64,000 nt of DNA, from positions 1-64,000 of the forward strand of contig JAAEAF010003577.1 in the NCBI GenBank assembly GCA_011037195.1, in the 5' to 3' direction. The stretch is from Triatoma infestans. Taxonomy: Eukaryota; Arthropoda; Insecta; Hemiptera; Reduviidae. Positions 1 to 9,955 of the stretch are shown piece by piece. Within the stretch, counting starts at the first letter, position 1. The number at the start of each line of letters is the position of its first letter. The translations under genes were made by a program, and so were the position numbers. The notes below the pieces were generated by a model. The model had not been told where the DNA came from. It worked only from the letters and a program-made list of their open reading frames with translations, and did no database searches.

Positions 1-75
1 TTCATGCATACATTCATAGACATGCAATTCATGCATACATTCATAGACATGCGATTCATGCATACACATGCAATG
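1..75. repeat. 27-bp minisatellite, about 2.7 copies
   Basis: Two 27-base units starting TTCATGCATACATTCATAGA lie head to tail and differ at one base near the unit end. A third, partial unit follows. The array touches the window edge, so its true copy number cannot be seen. No function is apparent. Confidence 0.8.
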
Positions 76-776
76 ATGTAGCTGTGAAGAAGTTTGATTC
101 TGGAAAGAGAAATTTAAATTAAATTAATGTTAAATTAAAATATTGCTGAACACTTAATTTTATGGAAAGCTCTTATAACTAAAACATTTTTTGCTATTGA
201 AGTAAATATTAAGTTATTAAGGTAAGTAGCTACTTTGTGGGGTATGCATGCATATTTGGGCCGTCGTAATCCAAGAGCTGTTCAGCTATGCTGTGCTTTC
301 TAGGTACCTTGAACATACATTAAGAAAACAATGAAATATTAGAAAATGTTAGATTAATAAATCAAAAGATCGTCAAATATATAAAAAAATAAGGTAATGC
401 AGTTTTCTTTTAAAGCGAACTGAAAAAAATTAGATACATATGAATATCTAAATAAACATCAAAACATCAAACTATATAGGCATTATGCTTTAGACATTAA
501 TCTGCAAAAAAAAATATATACAAATTATTAATATTAGGTATATAATTATATTATTAGGTATATCATAATGAAAAATTTATACTAAATCAATGTCAATTAT
601 TTAAGAATTTCTCAATTTCTGCATTGAATCGTCGTCGCTGGAATAGAAAGAAAAATGTGTTAACTAAGCAGCAATAAGTTTACTGTTCATTTTGGATTCT
701 GCAAATAAAATAAATTTTAAATTATTGTAAGTAATATACATTTTAGTTCTTAAGACTAATTAATTGATAACATGCA
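76..776. other. AT-rich non-coding stretch
   Basis: No open frame or recognisable element is visible. The segment is AT-rich with short homopolymer runs and ends at a poly-T tract. Confidence 0.5.
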
Positions 777-818
777 TTTTTTTTTTTTTTTTTTTTTTAG
801 ATATATATATATATATAT
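777..818. repeat. Poly-T and (AT)n microsatellite
   Basis: A run of about 22 T is followed by about 9 AT dinucleotides. It lies to the left of the Ty3/gypsy remnant and may be unrelated to it. Confidence 0.8.
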
Positions 819-1014
819 AGTTCATAAGTTTGTTAATTACATGGTTAATATATACATGTGGTGTAGTTTGTAGAGTTGAGAATAGGTTGAGAAGTGTGAT
901 AGAATGAGAATAATTTCAAGAGATTATGTCAAGTATGTTATTTCAAGTGTTATGTATTGTGTGCGCGAGGTGGCACAGAAATTTTGTGGCTAGTTACTAG
1001 GGATTTTAGTGAAC

Positions 1015-1475
1015 TTAGCGATTAGTACTAAATTGGTGCGTTTGAGCACTACTTGAAAATGGAATGTTGAATTTATTGAGCGTTAGTGTACGTGTGCGCA
1101 AATTAATAATTGCCCTATTTAATGTAAGGACATCTCTACCAAGTATTAATTGGAAATTGCCTTTTAATTGCGAAACTATGAATTCGCCAGAAAAATTGGA
1201 ATTTTCGACATTGTCCGCATGCAAACGAAGGGACGTGATGCCATAATTAGGTATTACTTGGTTAGTCAGAGATTTTAAAATAATGTTGGAATGCTGAAGG
1301 TTCTTATTTCTACAAAAACTGGAATCCACTAGGCTGTGACTACTCCAGTGTCTACAAGGGCACGAATAAATTTTTTGCCAATTCTTAAATTTACTAACAA
1401 ATTATCAGAATTGGTGAAAGCAGGTATGAGAGCCAAGGTCATAACATCAGCCGTTCGTGAGAGCGGCTGTGGGCT
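1015..1475 (-). pseudogene. Retropepsin-like protease remnant (Ty3/gypsy pol start)
   Basis: Reading the minus strand downstream of the gag remnant, the frame shows the aspartic-protease signature ALVDTGVV, with the catalytic DTG codons at 1352-1344. An in-frame TAG follows at 1331-1329. After it the ORF at 1329-1015 continues the domain and carries ILGRDVL, the usual C-terminal ILG-D-L motif of retroviral-type proteases. In the family this enzyme dimerises and processes Gag-Pol. The stop, and the lack of any reverse transcriptase or integrase to the left, show that this copy is truncated and dead. The protease call is firm from the two motifs. The clade (Ty3/gypsy) is inferred from gag and gene order. 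Confidence 0.75.
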
Positions 1476-1706
1476 TAACCGTTTTTTGGCTGTATCTGGA
1501 AACATGTTCGAGCCGTATGTCCAAATTTAGAACAAATTGGCACAAGTGGGCCTATTTTAGAGGTTATTCCTAGTTTCATTACCATTATTATTATTACAAC
1601 TATACTGGGGTCTATCTGAATAAGGGTTAAATCGCGAATTGTTTGAATTAATTCGAGGACTATGATTATTACTATAATACTGATTATTATTATTATTATT
1701 ATTATT
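1475..1706 (-). pseudogene. Gag C-terminal tail with Asn-rich tract and broken third zinc knuckle
   Basis: Beyond the TAG that ends the main gag ORF, the same frame continues through an (AAT)n stretch encoding Asn runs and then reaches another stop. A third zinc-knuckle signature (ending GHTARTC) is visible only in a neighbouring frame. This indicates a one-base length change in a T-run near 1535. The Asn run coincides with microsatellite expansion, so part of it may postdate insertion. This segment links the gag ORF to the protease on the same strand. Confidence 0.6.
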
Positions 1707-2522
1707 CTAGCGATTATTACTATTTGCTCTGTGATTAAAATTTTGAGGAATATTAAATTTCTTAGGCATTTTGCCAGAGTTAGTACGAGGTTTTGGTCTA
1801 AATTTGTTGGTGCAGTCCACGTCAAAATGTGGACCGGAACAATGGCGACAAGGTCTATTCTTTATTACATTAAATACTCTACAAGTGGTAGTTGGTTTTA
1901 ATTGTGGCTTTTGACTTTTATTACGATGCGGGCATTCTCTGTGGAAATGCATTTGTCCACAGTAACGACAAGGAGATGGAGGGGTACGATTAGAATTTTT
2001 CGAAGTTACAGCGAAAACTGTGGGGTTTGTTTCAGAAGCCTGAACTTCTTTTAGGGCATTGGCATAGGAAAGTGCTTCATCTAATTTTTGAGGAAGCTTC
2101 GTTCGCACCTCATTACGAAGCGGTTGAGGAAGTGACTTCAAGAATGCATCAGTGGCCAGTTTATCTAGAATTGCTTGTAAGGCCTCGAGTGGGTTAGCTT
2201 GAGCTTTTAAATGAATGGCGGATTGGATATGTCTAATCCTATCCGCGAATGTTTCAGGAGACTCAGTGGGCAAGGACTGAATATTAGTCATCTGTTGTAA
2301 GAGGACTAGGGGTGTTTTCTCCTTACGAAATCGGGCTAGAAGTCGCTCAGAAATTAGAGGATACGTTATATTTGTACCCTGGCGTTGTAATTCCGCTTTC
2401 TGGGTGTCGTAAAAGATTTTTGCAGACCCTGAGAGTCTAAGTGCTAATATTTCTAATTTGGCAGCGTCGTCCCAGCCAGAAAGACTAGCACAATGGCTAA
2501 TTTGGTCAAGGAAATCTGACAC
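1707..2522 (-). CDS. gag: Ty3/gypsy-type Gag (capsid and nucleocapsid)
   Basis: This 271-codon minus-strand ORF encodes an all-alpha capsid-type region (about residues 1-150, with SGWDDAAKLEILALRLSGSA near the N terminus), typical of Retrotrans_gag proteins. Near residues 180-240 there are two Cys-rich knuckles, CRYCGQMHFHREC and CRHCSGPHFDVDC, both spaced CX2CX3HX4C. Gag assembles the virus-like particle and the knuckles bind the element RNA. The Met start given here is probably not the original one. The frame is open upstream to the TAG at 2618-2616 and then continues in register with the SAP-like ORF, so the natural Gag likely began at 2822. It is flanked downstream by a protease remnant and upstream by an LTR-like region. 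Confidence 0.8.
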   Translation of the reverse strand: MSDFLDQISHCASLSGWDDAAKLEILALRLSGSAKIFYDTQKAELQRQGTNITYPLISERLLARFRKEKTPLVLLQQMTNIQSLPTESPETFADRIRHIQSAIHLKAQANPLEALQAILDKLATDAFLKSLPQPLRNEVRTKLPQKLDEALSYANALKEVQASETNPTVFAVTSKNSNRTPPSPCRYCGQMHFHRECPHRNKSQKPQLKPTTTCRVFNVIKNRPCRHCSGPHFDVDCTNKFRPKPRTNSGKMPKKFNIPQNFNHRANSNNR

Positions 2523-2615
2523 TTTGGCTGAATTTTCGCCATCGAAGGTAGGTAAGCTATTGATTAATTGCAGATTCCTTAAGGGACTAGGTTTGATTGT
2601 TAATTGGAGGATTTG

Positions 2616-2822
2616 CTAATTGCTGCTGAGCAGTAAATATTCTACAGCAGCGTCGATGCCCATGTCTTGTCCATTAATCTTATACATTTTGTCAGTGAAC
2701 GAATTGCTTGGGGAAAGATTATATTTTTCAAGACGTCTACGTAATTGGAGTAAATTGCCTCCAACAGAAAGTTTATTATCGCGTAATATCTTTATAATTT
2801 GGGATCTATTAAGTACACTCAT
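2616..2822 (-). CDS. SAP-like N-terminal part of Gag
   Basis: This is a 68-codon ORF beginning MSVLNRSQIIKILRDNKLSV and continuing GGNLLQLRRRLEKY. It matches the SAP pattern: helix, then the conserved Gly of the turn, then L-x-x-R-R-x-L-x-x-Y in the second helix. SAP motifs bind DNA or RNA. The ORF is in the same frame as gag, separated from it by one TAG at 2618-2616 and about 31 sense codons. I therefore infer that this is the N terminus of the same Gag, interrupted by a single stop. An independent small protein is the alternative but is less likely. Confidence 0.6.
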   Translation of the reverse strand: MSVLNRSQIIKILRDNKLSVGGNLLQLRRRLEKYNLSPSNSFTDKMYKINGQDMGIDAAVEYLLLSSN

Positions 2823-3039
2823 AAATTCAAAATTCGAAAGGGATTGAGGTACAAGTGGTACAATTACAAAAATTTAAAAATGAAATTCACTAGAAAATTC
2901 AATAATGGGAAATATTGAAGATATTTCCGCTGAGAAAGTAATTTAAAAAAAACAATCAAATTATCTGATGGATATTTAATTATAAAATTGAAAATTGTAC
3001 GTACTTTTAATTTGTGGATTCTGGTTGAAATATCCCACC

Positions 3040-3050
3040 GCTGCCACCAA
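3040..3050 (-). promoter_or_regulatory. Candidate primer-binding site
   Basis: On the minus strand, TTGGTGGCAGC directly follows the presumed LTR end ...CATTACA. A TGG-started site just inside the 5' LTR is the usual position of the tRNA primer site in Ty3/gypsy elements. I did not match it to a specific tRNA. Confidence 0.45.
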
Positions 3051-3437
3051 TGTAATGTAATGGTGTGGAGTTGTATTTGTAGTAGTGGTAGTGTGTAGCA
3101 CGAGCGTTTTAGTGAAAAGGGCTTATAAGTTTGTAATTTTAAAAGAGAATGAAGTGTTAGCAATAATAAGGAAGTCGCACTGTTTTTCAAAAGATATATT
3201 CTCTAAGAGAAATTAAGTTAACAACAATATGCTTATAAATTAATTGGAATAATTCTTAAAATTTGATATGGCTCTGATGTTTTCACTTTGGTAGCTAGAA
3301 CGAGTCTGTCTTAAAATATTTCTTCTCTTTGTCCGTTTAGTGCCTCCCTTGTTAGTAGAAGGGGTCAGAACAAAGCCATAAAGGTTCTTGGACATTCCTA
3401 GTAACGGTATTCGTATTACCTGGCTGGTCCCTTCGCA
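3051..3437 (-). mobile_element. 5' LTR of the Ty3/gypsy remnant (boundaries partly inferred)
   Basis: The minus-strand 3' edge is placed at ...CCATTACATTACA, immediately before the candidate primer site. The 5' edge is a guess at TGCGAAGGGACC (3437). It was chosen because it starts with TG and gives an LTR of ordinary size, about 390 bp. No second LTR is seen on the left, so the ends cannot be confirmed by comparison. The region contains no long ORF. Confidence 0.4.
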
Positions 3438-4370
3438 ACTTATTTTGATAATTTATATTCATTTAAAATTTAATATTATTTCAAGTTTCTTGCATCCATC
3501 ACATCGGCCAATTGCATTTTGAATTTTTTTTTTTAATTAAAAAATAAAATTGTATAAAGTGAATGGATGAAATAAAAATTGAACTAACTGCCAGCCGTTA
3601 CATACCATTGGAATCGTTTTTGAAATATTCCAAATGATACATTTATATAGTATAGAGTAGAGAGGCTCTGGTTATGATTATAATGCATAATATAAATGTA
3701 GCATATGACTGCGCCCCCGAGGCCGTCGCCGGTACCCTACCTCTCTTCTACAAGCCAGACCATTAAGATATAAAGGGCATGGACCATTATTTCAAAGCAT
3801 GGAAACCCATTTATGCGAGTGGAATCTAAAAGCACTTGTATATTGAGTTATACAGTACGCACAGGCACATACATACACACAGATATAACATGGTGCCGAC
3901 GACGTATACACACTCACATATATATATATATATACGAACAAGAGGCATATGTTATTGAGTTAGAAAAGTAGGGAAGCGTGACCAGGGTAATGTTTCAAAT
4001 GTATCACGCTGTATTGGGCTCTGTATTAGGGCCCGATGCCACATTCCTAGTATACAACAAGATATAGTCAAGTACCTTCTAATTTGGAAGAAGGTGCTGT
4101 AGGTACTGTATACACTAATATTATAATACTTATGATTTTTATTCTATTTTAACATATTGTTGTTGTAAATTTCACAATTACAATAGTAAAACATTTTCTA
4201 GAGCCTAATAATTCATCAAAATGATGATAAAAAAAAAAAATGGCTGAATGATACAAGCATCGCTTTAACCATGGAGTGAATTAAAAATTGCTTTCTCGAT
4301 GGTACTTCACACAAGTATACAGAACAATATTCACTTCACAAACTGTGTCTTGTGAAAGTATAGAAAGTGT
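3438..4370. other. Non-coding stretch without recognised element
   Basis: AT-rich with an (AT)n tract near 3917-3934. A less AT-biased patch lies around 3700-3770. Nothing coding is recognised. Confidence 0.45.
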
Positions 4371-4379
4371 TTTCTAAGT

Positions 4380-4590
4380 AAAGAGAGGACGTTGCCAATG
4401 ATGAATCGCCAAGTGATCAATGCCGGAGAGATCTTTACGAATTATTTCAAGACAATTAGAACATAAATGGTCAAATGTATTTGCTTTAAAACAGTTTAAA
4501 GTACCATGTTCCATAACATTAAAGGATTCATCTTTAAAGATTATGGATAAAGTTCTTTTTGTCAGAAACCATCAATAATAATTACTTACA
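4380..4590 (-). CDS. Unassigned ORF with one C2H2-like zinc-finger pattern
   Basis: An open minus-strand frame of about 65 codons without an obvious start contains HLCSNCLEIIRKDLSGID followed by HLAIHH. This reads as CX2CX12HX3H, the spacing of a classical C2H2 finger. The usual aromatic and Leu positions are only partly kept. The frame ends at a stop near 4380. It may be an exon of a decayed gene or transposase, or chance. I do not recognise a family. Confidence 0.25.
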
Positions 4591-4597
4591 ATTTTCA

Positions 4598-4765
4598 ACT
4601 TCTGGAATATTTGAAGAAGAATAAATCTTCAGCTGCAAGGTTTTTTTTGTAGTTGTTAAAAATGCAAACTTTCTTTTTTTCGGCCAAACATTCAGCAAAT
4701 TTATTTTGTACTTCTTCAGGGTGGATGCTGTTAAAGACACAGCTATTAATACAATATTATAATAT
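4598..4765 (-). CDS. Unassigned ORF bracketed by splice-like signals
   Basis: A minus-strand open stretch of about 54 codons contains HPEEVQNKFAECLAEKKKVC. Upstream is a possible acceptor (GTGTCTTTAACAG) and downstream a donor-like GTAAGT at about 4598-4593. However, a TGA falls a few bases before that donor, so this frame does not join cleanly to the C2H2-like ORF to its left. It could be an exon trace of the same locus. No family is recognised. Confidence 0.2.
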
Positions 4766-5344
4766 ATAAAGTGACAAATTTCTTTTACACTTAAAACTTT
4801 ACTCCAAAATTTGTACCTACCAAGGTGAGTAATAGAAATGTAATTACATTATAGTCCGCTAGACACCGCCAACAATATAAACAACCAAATAATATTTTAA
4901 AAATTTAACACCACAAATTCTGCAGACACTTCTATTATTTGCGGAATATTTGTGCGGTTAGCACAGCTACGTTTACGGAAAACCGCTAATGGTATTTTTC
5001 GAGAACATTAAATTCATTCTATAAAGACGCATTTCTTCAAATTCAGGTGTCTAACAATGCTTTGTAACATTCTTTATTGGAGAAGTAAATTAAGTTAATA
5101 ATTCATAATTATTATAATTCATATTTGAAATCTTCTCTAAATAGATCTGGTGAGGTCTGTGTTTATACAGAAGTTGGAGAGATTATGAAAAAACAACTAC
5201 ATATATATACTTTCAAAAAATTATAATTAAAATAACCAATATATGTCAAAAATAAATAAATACAATATTGTAATATAACAACATATTAAGTGTCTTGTCA
5301 TTTAGGAGAAATTGCTTTTTATAAAGCTTACATATTTTACATAT

Positions 5345-5581
5345 TTACTGACTTGAAGAAGGTTGGGTTTCTTGGGGCACTTCCACACTCACTACTGTAA
5401 CTTGGCTTTTTCTCATGACAGACTTCACTTTTTTTATAGTACAAATTTTGAACTGACCCCCTTCCCTAAAAGGGTCCACCTTATATATTCTACCTCCACC
5501 CCGGAGAAAGTGAGAAGAAGGAAATTCCCTTTGTCCTAAATAAATGTAGTGATAGGGATAGGCCAGGTATCTCTGACTCAA
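5345..5581 (-). CDS. Unassigned 78-residue ORF
   Basis: A minus-strand ORF encodes a basic protein ending VVSVEVPQETQPSSSQ. Its composition (GGGRIYKVDPFREGGQFKIC) looks less random than neighbouring AT-derived frames. A second frame overlaps its start (5490-5735), which could reflect a frame change. Neither shows a motif I can name. It lies on the same strand as the two ORF traces to its left, so one decayed multi-exon locus is possible. Confidence 0.2.
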   Translation of the reverse strand: MSQRYLAYPYHYIYLGQREFPSSHFLRGGGRIYKVDPFREGGQFKICTIKKVKSVMRKSQVTVVSVEVPQETQPSSSQ

Positions 5582-5779
5582 CTAACTGTTTCTTTTGTGC
5601 CTTCCAACTTTCAAAAAACCGAAATTTATAAATATATACATCGGAAAAATTCCTTACTATACAATTATAAAATATAAAAAAAGAATACATTTCTATACAA
5701 TTTATATTTATTAGTTCGCCCAAAGATGTACACATTTCAGCTTGTAATGTTTATTAATGTAAAATAAGTGGTAACGCCT

Positions 5780-6240
5780 ATATATATTGCACTGAAGTAG
5801 TACTTTAGAGAAAAACTAAGCATTATTGTTCCCCCGCATTATTTATATGTGAGAAGTATTAGAAGTTTATAAAAAATCGTTGAAGCCTATTTTGATAAAA
5901 ATATGAAAAACTGAAAAAAAAACCTCTCAGCAAAGTCGCAGTCTTGGTTACCGGGTTTTGACCGAAACTTTTACCTTCGTGTCAGTTGCAGTGGTGGAGA
6001 TTCCTCAACGGAATACTATGTTTGTCGCTTGGCGCGACTTTTCGTATTTGAGATATTTTCAGTTACACATATACACGTACCATTCGCTAAAAAACATTTG
6101 TTTCGACCCTCAGACGACCTCAAAACATATTTTTCCGATGATAGTAGCTCATTTTTTAAATGTAGACCCAATCGCAATACTTCCTCTTGCAGGGTAACAG
6201 ACTGTGAAAAATAAAAAAATTAATATTGGATATTCTAAAA
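5780..6240 (-). mobile_element. HINE-like repeat, partial copy
   Basis: It contains the family phrases around GTCGCAG...TTGGTTACCGG, a 'CATTCGCTAAAAAACATTTG' block, and CCTCAAAACATATTTTTCCG, in the order of the minus-strand copies at 61 and 28 kb. A degenerate subterminal repeat (CTTCCTCTTGCAGG) is near 6180. The hairpin end is not recognisable. Confidence 0.45.
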
Positions 6241-7890
6241 ATACCAAAAAATGCAAACCTTGTAAAAGTTGATGTTCATGTTAAATAAAGAAATACGGCG
6301 CAATAAGGAGGCAAAGTAAAACCAGTACAGATGTAAAAAAAAGAAATAAAAAAGCGGGGTGCAACAACGACGTTTAGTGAAGAACACTTGAGGTAACGGT
6401 AGCGGCGGTGGCAGCGGCGGCTGTAGAGGAATGTGGTGCGGCTGGCCCCGGAGGTGGCACATCCAACCAACCTTGTCACCAGCCACCCTTCATTCACTGT
6501 GTGTTAAGTTGTTAAGAGCGACATCCACTCAACCGTTTTTCCATATTTCATCCCTTCCTTCGCCACTTCTCTTTCTCATCAGTTTCGTTTAGATTTTGCA
6601 CAACCCAAATATTGTTTTTCTAACTTTACGCATCAATAAATATTTTATTTATTACCACAAATATTATCTTAATAAATTTATTTGATTTCTCACCAAGTTG
6701 AAGAATATATTATTAGTATATAAGATTTGAGCCTTGCCGTTATAATAATAATTATAATAATTAAAATAATAATAATAATAATATTTACTAACCCCATAAA
6801 ATTGTAGGCGATTTACAAATTTTTCTTACAATAATTCTCAAAATTCTAATCAATAAATTATAGAATAATAATTATAAATAAAAAACAAATTATATCAATC
6901 TTGGTTAATTACAACTTATTTAATTGTACGTAATAATTTATTGTCACTTTTCTTTTATACATTTATTGAATATTTATTAAAATTGAAATGGATAGATGAA
7001 TCGAAATACTAAGCTAAATCGATTATGATCTAGACAAAAAAATCGATTGCTTGTCGTATTTGTAAAAAAAAAAAATGTAATCGTGTAAATGTGTACAATT
7101 GTGGGGATCTATGTGAGTCTTTGACGAACAATAACACGTAATAGAAAATCAGGCATCAATTTTCTGAATATTGTAGCGTTAAAAATATTAGCTACAATTG
7201 CAATTAAATTTAGTCATTATAAAAAAAACAAATATATATTCTTTAAATAATTTTTATGACAAATTATAATTATAAAAATAAAAATTATAATTATAAACTA
7301 AAAGATATGACCAATGTATTAAAATCCCCACTTTTTTTGCTCTCAATAATGGAAATTACATAAGAAAGCTGAAAAATCATAATTTATTTATTAGCAGCTG
7401 TTTGACCTAATATTTCTTTTATTCTTTCAATTTCTTTTTTTTATTTTTATTTTTTTCATTCTTGTAAATGAAAACGTATGTATGTATGTGCGTTGAGAAT
7501 GTGGTGATGAAGAAACGTGACTTTTTTCTAGTATGGCTAGTTATATGTATATATATTTATTATGTGCTTTTATACATATATATGTATATATATAACAAAA
7601 ATATTCTTCAAAAGAACAGATGTGATATGTCCTAGATTTTTAAATATGGCTAAAATTAGTGATAGATTTTTGAAGAAGTTTTTTTCGTACTTATTTTTCT
7701 TTAAATTTAAAAGCGATTTATTCTGTAGGCCAGATAAAAAAAATAAATAATTGAATATAATCTTCTGCTGTGAAATACTCACATTACATTCTGTATTATT
7801 AATTCTACAATTAATTCAAGTTAATATACAAATACTTTAAAACTGTAATGTTTACAAACGTTTAGATGGATTTGTCACAACAAATTTATC
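6241..7890. other. Non-coding stretch with a local GC-rich block
   Basis: Mostly very AT-rich, with (AAT)n-like repeats near 6740-6785. A GC-rich block with GGC/GCG trinucleotides lies at about 6395-6480. Open frames there on the minus strand are short, low-complexity Pro/Arg strings that I do not accept as genes. Confidence 0.45.
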
Positions 7891-8227
7891 ATGTATGTGT
7901 GAAACGTGAGTGCGCCTTTATTGAATGGTTTTTTTTTTTTAAACTTCGTATAATATCTACCCTCACATAAATACCAATCACTTTTATTTGAAACATGTTC
8001 CCGGAATGTAATGTATGACTTCAGAATAAAATATGGATATTATACCAACTACATTATTTTAATACGCATTAGAAATCTCAATAGAATTCAGAAGAAAATC
8101 AATAAACTGGACGTGAGATTTTACAGATTATATTTTCGAGTTTTTTTGGGGGAATTTTCTCGAAAACTGTTACGGTTTAATGATTTTCATTAAACTTAGA
8201 ATGCTCGCTAGATATATAAAAAGTAAC
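7891..8227 (+). mobile_element. HINE-like repeat, left part split by a TRIM
   Basis: Family text runs up to GAATGCTCGCTAGATATATA and stops at the TRIM. It resumes at 9657 with TATCACTTTTATTTGAAAC, exactly the next phrase in other copies. The right end, with its hairpin, is at 9921-9950. The TRIM therefore landed in an older HINE-like copy. Confidence 0.6.
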
Positions 8228-8584
8228 TGTAAAGGGATATAAGGCAGAGGGAGAGAGAAACAGCCAAAATCGAGAATCTCACTCGCCACTAAGGCGAGAC
8301 TGGAGTGGGAGATTCCATATATATATACAGCCAACCTAGCTCTGCAGAGGGCAGTCTTACAATAGTTTTTAGAACAGTTTCTACAACAGTTACAACGCGT
8401 CAGCAACTAACTACTACTCTTCTCTTTACTCAGAATAAATCTTTCGCCATCTAATTTCTATTTACGTGTAAAGTCCTGGCAGTTTTGTATCTCCATTTTA
8501 TTATACAGTGTTCAGCATTCCATTCTAGCTTATTTCTGGAAAATCTTCACTCATTAATTTTCTTTCCTTCTAAAACCTATTATA
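8228..8584 (+). repeat. Left LTR of TRIM A
   Basis: It runs from TGTAAAGGG to CCTATTATA. A TATATATATACAGCC promoter-like box is near 8317-8335 and an AATAAA at about 8435 gives the + orientation. It matches 12140-12483 (reversed) across most of its length. Confidence 0.65.
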
Positions 8585-9164
8585 ATGGAGTTAGAAGCCA
8601 ATCACTAAAATTACGTTCCATCACTTAGTGGAAGTTGACGGATGAAAAGCATTAAGGGAATATATTGTCAGAGTCTATACTATAGTTCCTTCTTGTTTTC
8701 TTTAATTGTTGGATCCAAATTTTCAGTTTTTATAGCTTTTATATGGTGGCCTACACTTTTATTACTATTTGTACGTTTTACTGATTTTTTAATTTTTTAC
8801 ATGGTTAATCTTGAAGGAGATGCAGTTGATATTAGAATTATACATTGATTAATTGTGAAAGTGTTTTTAATTAATTCTCACTCACTTGAGAAAGCAATCT
8901 TTCCATCAATTCCTACCATAAAATACTTCTTTTGTAATGGAAGCAATGCAGTAAATTTGGCCACAAATATGCTGTCTCAAGAGTTCCATTGGCAGCAGCA
9001 AAAAAAGCCCACCATCGTGCCTCCAAAAGCACTTCATCTGAGCATTACACCCGCTGTCACACGGACAGGATCACGCCCAATGTATCGGGCGAATGAGCTT
9101 CACAATATGGACAGGCAAATTTCCCCCATGGTTAGGAGTGACTGAATAAAAAGGTGACCATCTG
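8585..9164 (+). other. Internal region of TRIM A
   Basis: It starts ATGGAGTTAGAAGCCAATC, where a primer site would lie. The 96-codon plus-strand ORF at 8855-9145 is probably incidental. The antisense frame near 9130-9050 reads FACPYCEAHSPDTLGV and is better conserved in copy B, where the three base differences seen are synonymous in that frame. Confidence 0.45.
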
Positions 9165-9656
9165 TGTAACAGGATCCGAAGAGAGGGATCCAAAGTAGAG
9201 AGAGACAGGATCACACTCTAGTCTGGCCTAAACTAGAGAGTGATCCTCCCTCTCTCTCTCACTCTCTCTCTCTCTCTCTCTAGTTTAAGCCAGACAAAAG
9301 TGGGAGAAACTGTTTAAATACAGCTGTGTCAGCCATAGGAGGCGATCTACCGAAAGTCTTGCAGCAGAGTTCATATAGCAGTCACAACGCGTCATCAACC
9401 TTTTCTCTTTACCTATCACTACCATTTTATATATTTTCCTATCCATTTTATATATTTAAAATCCACGCAGTTTGTCTTACTCAGTCTAAATCTCTAATTT
9501 CTATTTACGTGTAAATTCCAGGCAGTTTTATGTTTCTATTTATTCTAGCATTCAGTTTTATGTCTCTATTCAGTTTTGTGTTCAGCATTCATTCTAGGCG
9601 TATTTTTCAAAAACCCTTTCTCACTAATTTTTTCTCCTTCTAAAACCTATTAATAT
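9165..9656 (+). repeat. Right LTR of TRIM A
   Basis: It runs from TGTAACAGGATCC to CCTATTAATA. A (CT)n array at about 9250-9280 lies between two copies of CTAGTTTAAGCCAGAC-type sequence in opposite orientation, so this stretch can fold back on itself. It shares the ACAACGCGTCA block with the left LTR. Confidence 0.6.
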
Positions 9657-9955
9657 ATCACTTTTATTTGAAACTTTTACTCCCCCCCCAAAAAATTGAT
9701 TTTAGTGGGGCATTGGAGGTCGGTCTCTCTCTGTTAGTTTAAGTAGTTTAAACTGTCGCTACTATGGTGTTGAACAGAGAACGCCCACAATGTCCATTCA
9801 GGTATATAGGTCTAACCTGTATCACCTTTTTTTTTTTACGGCCAGACACAACTAATGTTTGGAAACATTTTATTTTTAAAGAATGTTTCTATTAATTACT
9901 TAATTTGTATAAATTGGGGGGTAAGAGAAAGTCGTGTGAGCGTTTCACACGATTT
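9657..9955 (+). mobile_element. HINE-like repeat, right part with terminal hairpin
   Basis: This continues the copy interrupted at 8227. The end shows GTAAGAGAAAGTCGTGTGAG followed by CGTTTCACACG. GTGTGA and TCACAC can pair as the terminal stem. Confidence 0.65.

Larger units (their letters stand above)
8228..9656 (+). mobile_element. TRIM-like non-autonomous LTR element A
   Basis: Two related terminal repeats (8228-8584 and 9165-9656) flank about 580 bp of internal DNA lacking gag or pol. Both repeats start TGTAA and end near CCTATTATA or CCTATTAATA. Both contain a TATA-type box, ACAACGCGTCA, and an AATAAA or TTTATAT region. This is the layout of a terminal-repeat retrotransposon in miniature. 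The second repeat carries extra (CT)n and GGATCC-rich DNA. No clean target-site duplication is seen. A second copy lies inverted at 11175-12483. Confidence 0.65.

Noticed and set aside
1..75. CRISPR-like array
   Set aside because: The repeats are directly tandem without unique spacers, and the context is eukaryotic.
1064..1246. Plus-strand ORFs over the gag-protease region
   Set aside because: Shadows of the minus-strand retrotransposon frames.
8855..9145. 96-codon plus-strand ORF as a gene
   Set aside because: It lies inside the TRIM interior, is not preserved in copy B, and substitutions between copies change its residues.
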